Origin: Bacteroidota bacterium
GTDB lineage: Bacteria; Bacteroidota; Bacteroidia; Chitinophagales; Chitinophagaceae
Length of the DNA: 8,064 nt
Direction of reading: 5' to 3'
Assembly (NCBI GenBank): GCA_025361325.1
Contig: JANYAL010000402.1
Location: 1 to 8,064 of the forward strand
Part shown: piece by piece, positions 1-4,380 of the stretch
How the letters are laid out: each line of letters starts with the position of its first letter
Numbering within the stretch: the stretch's first letter is position 1
The notes under the pieces: generated by a model
What the model saw: only the letters and a program-made list of their open reading frames with translations
Database searches by the model: none
What the model was told of the DNA's origin: nothing
Program-made: the position numbers and the translations under genes

Positions 1-359
1 CCCAATAAGACCTCGCCCAGGAATTTAAGGTGCCCTTTCATGAGGCCTGGATGATTCTTGATATCGGGCTGGTGTTTTTCCAGTTCGGATATCTCATTAC
101 CTACCTGGGAAAATATATCAGCGATGGGCTGGTTGGCGCTGCTGCGTATGCGTTGTAAAAAGGGGTATCCGGGTTCTGTATTCAGTTTAACGGCGGCCAT
201 ACCTGCACCGTCCTGCCCGCGGTTGTGTTGTTTTTCCATCAGCAGGTATAGCTTATTGAGGCCATACAACACGGAGCCATAGTGTTGCTGATAATAACTG
301 AACGGCTTGCGGAGACGAATTAAAGCAAGTCCGCATTCGTGTTTTAGTTCGTCACTCAT
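1..359 (-). CDS. PurF-like amidophosphoribosyltransferase, N-terminal part
   Basis: The first 119 codons of a minus-strand gene that leaves the window on the left. The product begins MSDELKHECGLALIRL and carries RGQDGAG at residues 47-53. These match the class II (Ntn) glutamine amidotransferase domain of amidophosphoribosyltransferase, which transfers glutamine-derived ammonia to PRPP in the first committed step of purine synthesis. Cys9 would be the nucleophile. As it is not next to Met1, an 8-residue propeptide would have to be removed, as known for Bacillus-type PurF. The SAG of canonical RGQDSAG is GAG here. From memory, this form resembles the longer Bacteroidota PurF-like paralog rather than the standard enzyme, so no symbol is given. 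The PRPP-binding domain lies outside the window. The start ATG sits 15 nt after a TAnnTTTG box. The family call is firm; which paralog it is remains inference. Confidence 0.85.
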   Translation of the reverse strand, partial: MSDELKHECGLALIRLRKPFSYYQQHYGSVLYGLNKLYLLMEKQHNRGQDGAGMAAVKLNTEPGYPFLQRIRSSANQPIADIFSQVGNEISELEKHQPDIKNHPGLMKGHLKFLGEVLL

Positions 360-374
360 GATAAAGATGAGTGG

Positions 375-382
375 CAAAGTTA
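375..382 (-). promoter_or_regulatory. -7 promoter box of the PurF-like gene
   Basis: Minus strand reads TAACTTTG, a full match to the Bacteroidota primary-sigma -7 element TAnnTTTG. It ends 15 nt before the ATG, so the predicted leader is only about 11 nt. No clear -33 TTG was found at the expected distance, so the call rests on the -7 box and its position. Confidence 0.5.
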
Positions 383-463
383 CTACAAACCGTATTCTTT
401 AAAATGAATTGTATTAAAAACCATCTCCGGAGAAACAGGCACAATTGACAAATGGAACAAGCG

Positions 464-1171
464 TTACAAACCGCTGATACAAAGGCCCACCTGTAACAAT
501 TGGATATTGGGAGCCACCCCGTCCTTAAAAATGCTGTTGATCTGGTAACTTCCGAAAAGCGATAATTTTCCATAGCCTATACGGGCAGTTGCGGCCAGGC
601 GGGTTGAATTAAAGAAATGTTTACTGGATTCCTTTTCAGTATATGTATCAAGCGTGGTGCCGCTTTTGTTTACCAGGGTGCTTCCCTTGGTATGAGCGTT
701 TAACATGGTACCCACTTTGATACCGAGAGCAGCTTTAAGACTTTTGCCATCATTTTCGGGATTGGAAGAGTACCTCAGTTCAATAGGAGCTTCCAGGAAA
801 GCCGTGGTGAGCTTGAATGATTTAAAATGATCCGTTGAATCCAAATGAGTGAAAGGAAGCAAGGTAGTCGTGGATTTTATATCAACATTTGTATTCTTGA
901 AATATATGTTGCTGGTCCCTATTCCTATTCCAAAACCAACACTCAATTGCGGGCTGTTTTTAAATGGCTTATCCAACATGATGTATACGTTAGCGCCCCT
1001 GGGGATACCTGTCATCCGTGATTTGATGCTGTCGGGTGTACCCATCCAGTGGTCACTGGTCAACTCGATCATAATATGATCGCCCGGCCTGTCTTTCAAG
1101 AGGTTTGTCTTTTGGGAAAATGCAGCGGGAATAGTCGCTAATGCAATGAGAACCAATACAGTTTTCTTCAT
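464..1171 (-). CDS. Outer membrane beta-barrel protein (exported, function unknown)
   Basis: A 235-residue protein with a clear signal peptide: MKK, a hydrophobic stretch to about residue 17, then AFS|Q as the likely signal peptidase I site. The mature part has alternating hydrophobic/polar segments rich in Gly and aromatic residues (for example QLSVGFGIGIGTSNIYF and SLKAALGIKVGTMLNAHTKG), as in the Bacteroidota OMP_b-brl_2/PorT-like small barrel families. A segment like FLEAPIELRY is common in these proteins. It is probably an eight-stranded outer-membrane barrel; no enzymatic motif or ligand site is visible and no function is assigned. The start is supported by the signal peptide and by a promoter 17 nt upstream. 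It appears to be its own transcription unit, between the tRNA terminator and the PurF-like gene, which also has its own promoter box. No convincing terminator follows the stop. Confidence 0.85.
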   Translation of the reverse strand: MKKTVLVLIALATIPAAFSQKTNLLKDRPGDHIMIELTSDHWMGTPDSIKSRMTGIPRGANVYIMLDKPFKNSPQLSVGFGIGIGTSNIYFKNTNVDIKSTTTLLPFTHLDSTDHFKSFKLTTAFLEAPIELRYSSNPENDGKSLKAALGIKVGTMLNAHTKGSTLVNKSGTTLDTYTEKESSKHFFNSTRLAATARIGYGKLSLFGSYQINSIFKDGVAPNIQLLQVGLCISGL

Positions 1172-1188
1172 AATTTCTTCTTAATTGG

Positions 1189-1219
1189 CAAAAATAGATG
1201 CCATATGGGTTAACGAAAG
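1189..1219 (-). promoter_or_regulatory. Promoter of the outer-membrane barrel gene
   Basis: On the minus strand TATTTTTG (1189-1196) fits TAnnTTTG. CTTTCG (1214-1219), a near match to the -33 TTTG, lies 17 nt upstream of it. The box ends 17 nt before the ATG, giving a predicted leader of about 13 nt. AAGAAG in this leader could weakly act as a ribosome binding site. Confidence 0.55.
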
Positions 1220-1230
1220 GTTAAAGAACC

Positions 1231-1257
1231 AAAAAAAATGCCCGAAATGAATCGGGC
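1231..1257 (-). terminator. Intrinsic terminator of the CAU tRNA gene
   Basis: Minus strand: GCCCGA, six-nt loop, TCGGGC (1240-1257), then A and eight consecutive T (1231-1238). A GC-rich 6-bp stem with a T8 tract is a standard Rho-independent terminator. It begins 10 nt after the mature tRNA 3' end, so it ends the tRNA transcript before the barrel gene's promoter. Confidence 0.85.
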
Positions 1258-1267
1258 TATTCTTTCG

Positions 1268-1341
1268 TGGGCCCACCTGGGCTCGAACCAGGGACCCCCT
1301 GATTATGAGTCAGGTGCTCTAACCGGCTGAGCTATAGGCCC
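1268..1341 (-). tRNA. tRNA with CAU anticodon (tRNA-Met type, probably tRNA-Ile2)
   Basis: A complete 74-nt cloverleaf: acceptor GGGCCTA/TGGGCCC, D arm GCTC..GAGC, anticodon arm CCTGA-CTCATAA-TCAGG, variable loop GGGTC, T arm CCTGG-TTCGAGC-CCAGG, discriminator A. The 3' CCA is not encoded (ACGAAAG follows) and must be added. The anticodon is CAU. It is not an initiator: the 1-72 pair is G-C and the anticodon stem lacks three consecutive G-C pairs beside the loop. C4-G69 and C5-G68 are present, which in E. coli are determinants for lysidine synthetase TilS and separate tRNA-Ile2 from elongator tRNA-Met. The GGGCCTA acceptor half also resembles tRNA-Ile(GAU). Decoding of AUA after C34 modification is therefore my inference; automatic annotation may say tRNA-Met. 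It has its own promoter and terminator. Confidence 0.95.
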
Positions 1342-1342
1342 T

Positions 1343-1360
1343 GTTATGTTTTTACATAAC
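1343..1360 (-). repeat. Perfect inverted repeat in the tRNA 5' leader
   Basis: Plus-strand GTTATGT (1343-1349), TTTT, ACATAAC (1354-1360): a perfect 7-bp stem with a 4-nt loop. It lies between the tRNA's predicted promoter box and the mature 5' end, one base from the tRNA. In the transcript it would form nearly the entire leader removed by RNase P. It could alternatively be a palindromic operator in the shared tRNA/HAD intergenic region. Confidence 0.6.
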
Positions 1361-1366
1361 GGACCG

Positions 1367-1374
1367 CAAAAGTA
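1367..1374 (-). promoter_or_regulatory. -7 promoter box of the tRNA gene
   Basis: Minus strand TACTTTTG matches TAnnTTTG and ends 25 nt before the tRNA 5' end. Predicted transcription start is around 1363, so the pre-tRNA leader is about 20 nt. No good -33 TTG was seen at 17-23 nt upstream. Confidence 0.55.
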
Positions 1375-1414
1375 AGTAAAATCGGATATTTGCCGGATAA
1401 AATAAAGAAAAATA

Positions 1415-2029
1415 ATGAAGGCTTATAAAAATATCATAATTGACCTGGGTGGAGTATTGCTGGATATTGATTATAAAAAGACAACTGCTGCTTTCGAAGT
1501 CTTAGGCTATCCGGATTTTGGATCAATGTTCTCACAAAACAAGGTATCCCAGATCTTTGAAGACTTTGAGACCGGTGGGATAACCGAGGATGAATTCCTC
1601 AACAATGTTATACAGCTTTCAACCCTGCCGGTTTCCCGGGAAGCAGTCTTGCAAGCCTGGAATGCCATGTTGCTAAAATTCAGAACAGAAAGTTTGTTGA
1701 ACCTTACAGAACTTTCCGGCAAATATAACCTGTATCTCTTAAGCAATACCAATATCATACATTTAAGAACATTTCGGGAGATATTTACCCGGGATACAGG
1801 TAAACCTACGCTCGACGACTACTTCCGTAAAGCCTGGTATTCGCATGAGATAGGCCTGCGTAAACCTTACCGAGAGATCTATGAATTTGTATTGCGGGAG
1901 GGGAATATGGAACCGGAAGAGACCTTTTTCATTGATGATACAACCAGTAATATTGAAGCGGCTATTGAACTCGGAATAAGAACACACCTCCTCAAACCAG
2001 GCGAAAGGATAGGACAATTGGCATTCTAA
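1415..2029 (+). CDS. HAD-family phosphatase (subfamily IA, YihX-like)
   Basis: A 204-residue protein with the four haloacid dehalogenase motifs in order: I, IIIDLGGVLLDID with nucleophile Asp10; II, LLSNTN with Ser110; III, Lys150 in GLRKP; IV, FIDDTTSN with Asp174/Asp175 for Mg2+. The alpha-helical region at about residues 20-90 is a C1-type cap. Length and layout match cytosolic sugar- or nucleotide-phosphate phosphatases such as E. coli YihX (alpha-glucose-1-phosphate phosphatase). The usual second Asp of motif I (DxD) is Gly12 here; YihX-type proteins also lack it (DLGN). Substrate cannot be read from the sequence. The ATG follows an A-rich leader without a Shine-Dalgarno sequence. Upstream, GATATTTG (1385-1392) is a one-mismatch -7 box. 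It is divergent from the tRNA and convergent with the next gene, with 32 bp between the two stop codons. Confidence 0.88.
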   Translation: MKAYKNIIIDLGGVLLDIDYKKTTAAFEVLGYPDFGSMFSQNKVSQIFEDFETGGITEDEFLNNVIQLSTLPVSREAVLQAWNAMLLKFRTESLLNLTELSGKYNLYLLSNTNIIHLRTFREIFTRDTGKPTLDDYFRKAWYSHEIGLRKPYREIYEFVLREGNMEPEETFFIDDTTSNIEAAIELGIRTHLLKPGERIGQLAF

Positions 2030-2061
2030 AAAGTCAGTGAACACCTGATTCCGGGAGTGTA

Positions 2062-2304
2062 TCATTTCACTTCTTCAAACTCAATATAATCTTCCTTGTT
2101 TGGTTTAACTGAGGGTTCTTTAGTTGCGGTATTAGCAGTTGTTCCCGGCTGCTGTTTCATTTGTTCATTCATGCGATGCTGCATCTCACCTATTTTTTGT
2201 TTTACCTGAACTGAGGCCTGGTACAACGGTATGATAAAATCGAATATGAGTTTATACAGCAGGTATAAAACAAAAAGTTCAAAAATTACTCTGAATATGC
2301 CCAT
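2062..2304 (-). CDS. Small single-pass membrane protein, DUF4834-like
   Basis: An 80-residue protein: an N-terminal hydrophobic helix (about residues 3-28, FRVIFELFVLYLLYKLIF and on), an amphipathic basic stretch (VKQKIGEMQHRMNEQMK), a Pro/Thr/Lys-rich linker, and an acidic end DYIEFEEVK. This layout and tail fit the DUF4834 family of small Bacteroidota membrane proteins, whose function I do not know. The frame can be extended 24 nt upstream to a TTG at 2328, but that stretch overlaps the promoter box TAACTTTG (2313-2320). The ATG at 2304 is therefore the better start, with an almost leaderless mRNA. Topology is probably N-terminal anchor with the tail in the cytoplasm (inference from the positive residues after the helix). 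It stands alone, convergent with the HAD gene and divergent from rimP. Confidence 0.75.
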   Translation of the reverse strand: MGIFRVIFELFVLYLLYKLIFDFIIPLYQASVQVKQKIGEMQHRMNEQMKQQPGTTANTATKEPSVKPNKEDYIEFEEVK

Positions 2305-2312
2305 GGTATCTG

Positions 2313-2320
2313 CAAAGTTA
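2313..2320 (-). promoter_or_regulatory. -7 promoter box deciding the small membrane protein start
   Basis: Minus strand TAACTTTG, an exact TAnnTTTG, ends 8 nt before the ATG at 2304. Transcription would begin about 4 nt before that ATG. This argues against the upstream TTG start at 2328. No clear -33 element was seen. Confidence 0.5.
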
Positions 2321-2387
2321 TTGTTCAAATAAATGCGACTCTGTTAAAAGATAAAAAAAACGGCAGATCGCCGGTTTATAAGGTAGA

Positions 2388-2420
2388 TTTTGGCAATTCC
2401 GGGGGCATTGCTTATCTTTG
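2388..2420 (+). promoter_or_regulatory. Promoter of the rimP-nusA-infB operon
   Basis: TTTTG (2388-2392) and TATCTTTG (2413-2420) with 20 nt between them: the best match in the window to the Bacteroidota promoter TTG-N17-23-TAnnTTTG. Predicted start is near 2424, which leaves a leader of about 51 nt before rimP, the longest leader of the promoters seen here. Confidence 0.75.
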
Positions 2421-2440
2421 CTCCGGACAATGAAGCAAGT

Positions 2441-2472
2441 GAAGGGAACGATGACCGTTCCCTTCTTCTTTT
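2441..2472 (+). promoter_or_regulatory. Leader hairpin before rimP, attenuator-like
   Basis: GAAGGGAACG (2441-2450), loop ATGAC, CGTTCCCTTC (2456-2465): a perfect 10-bp stem, followed by TTCTTTT (2466-2472) and then the rimP ATG at 2476. Stem plus T-rich tail resembles an intrinsic terminator or attenuator, although the T run is broken by one C. It occupies most of the leader. A rimP leader attenuator is described for gammaproteobacteria (from memory), and NusA itself acts on hairpins, so control of the operon by its own product is a reasonable inference. Confidence 0.65.
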
Positions 2473-2475
2473 ACC

Positions 2476-2940
2476 ATGACTCAGGACACGCACATACAGG
2501 ATGTAGAGAAGTTATTGTTGCCTTTATTACAGGATGATATATTTCTGGTGGAGATAAGGATAAAGCCTATAAATAACATTAAGATCTACCTGGATGCCGA
2601 CAGCGGTCTGGGTATTGAAAAATGCATCCGAATCAACCGGGCCCTGTATAAGATAATGGATGAAACGGGAATGTATCCCAATGGCGATTTTTCACTGGAA
2701 GTGTCCAGTCCGGGTGTGGAGGAACCCTTAAAGCTGCTGAGGCAATATTTTAAAAATATCGGCAGGACGGTTGAATTGATGACGAAGGATAATATTAAGA
2801 CGGAGGGCAAACTGGCAGCTGTAAATGAAGATGCGGTGACCATAGAATTCACAGAAGGCAAGGGAAAGAAAGCTGTAAGTAAATCAACTACAGTAATTTT
2901 TGATAATATCAGGCAAACCAGGGTACTGGTAAAATTTTAA
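2476..2940 (+). CDS. rimP: Ribosome maturation factor RimP
   Basis: A 154-residue protein with the family hallmark LEVSSPGVEEPLKLLRQYFKN at residues 74 onward (the usual form is LEVSSPGxxRPL). The N-terminal alpha/beta domain spans about residues 1-85 and the C-terminal SH3-like beta-barrel about 90-154. RimP binds the free 30S subunit in the cytoplasm and helps late assembly around S12 and the central pseudoknot. Length is normal for the family. It is the first gene of the conserved rimP-nusA-infB operon. The ATG has no Shine-Dalgarno sequence: the bases just upstream are pyrimidine-rich and belong to the tail of the leader hairpin, so initiation may depend on that structure. A 35-codon reading frame from 2430 overlaps this start in another frame. 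Confidence 0.95.
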   Translation: MTQDTHIQDVEKLLLPLLQDDIFLVEIRIKPINNIKIYLDADSGLGIEKCIRINRALYKIMDETGMYPNGDFSLEVSSPGVEEPLKLLRQYFKNIGRTVELMTKDNIKTEGKLAAVNEDAVTIEFTEGKGKKAVSKSTTVIFDNIRQTRVLVKF

Positions 2941-2993
2941 TTATTCAACAAAACCCCCAACCGGCGGGGATACATGAGAAGCCGGTGTGGATT

Positions 2994-4244
2994 ATGGCAA
3001 GTATTAACTTAATTGACTCCTTCCAGGAGTTTAAAGAAGCCGAAAACATTGACCGTCCAACGTTGATGAAAGTGATGGAAGATGTGTTTAAAACACTGAT
3101 CCGGAAAAAATACGGCAGTGATGAGTGTTTTGACGTAGTGGTGAATGACCAGAAAGGTGATCTTGAGATCTTCCGCCGCCGCACCATTGTTGATGATGAT
3201 GACCTGTACAATACACTGTCTGAGATCGAATTGAAGGATGCGATTAAAATTGAACCCGATTACCAGGTAGGGGAAGAACTCTATGAAGAAGTAGATATTC
3301 AAAAGGAATTCGGACGCAGGGCTATCCTGGCGGGCAAACAAACACTGGCAGCACGAATCAACGATCTCAAGAAGAATATCCTCATCAAGAAATATGAAGA
3401 CCGGGTGGGGGAGATCGTTAGCGGGGAAGTATACCAGGTATGGAAGAAAGAAGTTTTGCTATTGGATGAGGAAGGCAATGAAATGCTGCTCCCCAAATCG
3501 GAACAGATACCCACTGATTATTTTAAAAAGGGTGAAAACGTGAGGGGCGTAGTTAAAAAAGTGGAACTGAAGAACAGCCAGGCAGTGATCATCCTTTCCC
3601 GCACCAGCCCCTCTTTCCTGGAAAAATTACTGGAGATAGAAGTACCTGAAATATTCGACGGACTTATCGTGGTGAAGAAGATTGTCAGGGATCCGGGAGA
3701 AAGGGCAAAAGTGGCAGTGGAGAGTTATGACGACAGGATCGATCCGGTCGGTGCCTGTGTGGGAATGAAAGGAAGCCGCATCCATGGCATAGTTCGGGAA
3801 CTGAAGAATGAGAATATTGATGTAATCAATTGGACGAGTAACACCCAGTTGCTGATACAGCGTTCCCTCACACCTGCCAAGATCACAAATATGGAGCTGG
3901 ATATGGAAGCGAAACATGCCAATGTTTATCTTAAACCCGACCAGGTGTCACTGGCTATAGGTCGCAGGGGAGTGAATATCAAACTAGCCTGTGAACTCAC
4001 CGGTTTTGAAATTGATGTATTCCGCGATAATGAGGGAGAAACGGAAGAATTTGATATAGACCTTGATGAATTCACCGATGAGATAGAACCTTGGGTGATC
4101 GACGAACTGAAACGGGTGGGTTGTGACACCGCACGTTCCGTACTGGACCTGACCGCAGAGGAACTGGAACGCCGAACAGACCTGGAAAAAGAGACCATCG
4201 ACGACGTGCGGAGAATACTGAAAGAAGAATTTGGGAAAGAATAA
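2994..4244 (+). CDS. nusA: Transcription termination/antitermination factor NusA
   Basis: A 416-residue protein, the shorter NusA form usual in Bacteroidota (E. coli has 495). Order: N-terminal RNA-polymerase-binding domain (1-130), S1 domain (about 137-200), KH1 with DPVGACVGMKGSRI (250-263), KH2 with SLAIGRRGVNIKLA (319-332), an acidic linker (345-366), and one C-terminal helix-hairpin-helix/AR-like repeat (about 367-416). NusA binds RNA polymerase and nascent RNA, increasing pausing and hairpin-dependent termination or, with other Nus factors, antitermination. The ATG at 2994 gives MASINLIDSFQEF, the conserved start of Bacteroidota homologues. A GTG nine nt upstream would add only MWI and is rejected. 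It lies 53 nt after rimP. That gap contains CCGGC (2961) and GCCGG (2981), which could form a small hairpin close to the start. Confidence 0.96.
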   Translation: MASINLIDSFQEFKEAENIDRPTLMKVMEDVFKTLIRKKYGSDECFDVVVNDQKGDLEIFRRRTIVDDDDLYNTLSEIELKDAIKIEPDYQVGEELYEEVDIQKEFGRRAILAGKQTLAARINDLKKNILIKKYEDRVGEIVSGEVYQVWKKEVLLLDEEGNEMLLPKSEQIPTDYFKKGENVRGVVKKVELKNSQAVIILSRTSPSFLEKLLEIEVPEIFDGLIVVKKIVRDPGERAKVAVESYDDRIDPVGACVGMKGSRIHGIVRELKNENIDVINWTSNTQLLIQRSLTPAKITNMELDMEAKHANVYLKPDQVSLAIGRRGVNIKLACELTGFEIDVFRDNEGETEEFDIDLDEFTDEIEPWVIDELKRVGCDTARSVLDLTAEELERRTDLEKETIDDVRRILKEEFGKE

Positions 4245-4380
4245 GCGTTGTTTATTGATCGGTCATTTCACAAATTTGATGTTGGGCATACCTGTAAATT
4301 CTTTTGACTTGTATATTTAAAAATAAATGAAATCCTGTAGATGGCCTTCCAAAGGCACGGCCTAAAAATAAAATAAACGA

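Noticed and set aside
58..282. Plus-strand open frame at the left edge
   Set aside because: Lies antisense to the clear PurF-like coding sequence.
424..433. Palindrome TCTCCGGAGA followed by T5 on the minus strand, possible terminator of the barrel gene
   Set aside because: A self-complementary 10-mer can form only a 3-bp stem with a 4-nt loop; too weak for a terminator call.
2353..2373. Hairpin CGGC-GATCT-GCCG with T8 on the minus strand
   Set aside because: Only 4 bp, and no minus-strand gene ends upstream of it that it could terminate.
2985..2993. GTG start for nusA giving MWIMASINL
   Set aside because: Homologues begin at MASINLIDSFQEF; the ATG at 2994 fits the family start.
2974..3012. 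12-codon reading frame from the ATG at 2974 overlapping the nusA start
   Set aside because: Very short, no promoter or conserved motif; likely chance in a gap inside the operon.
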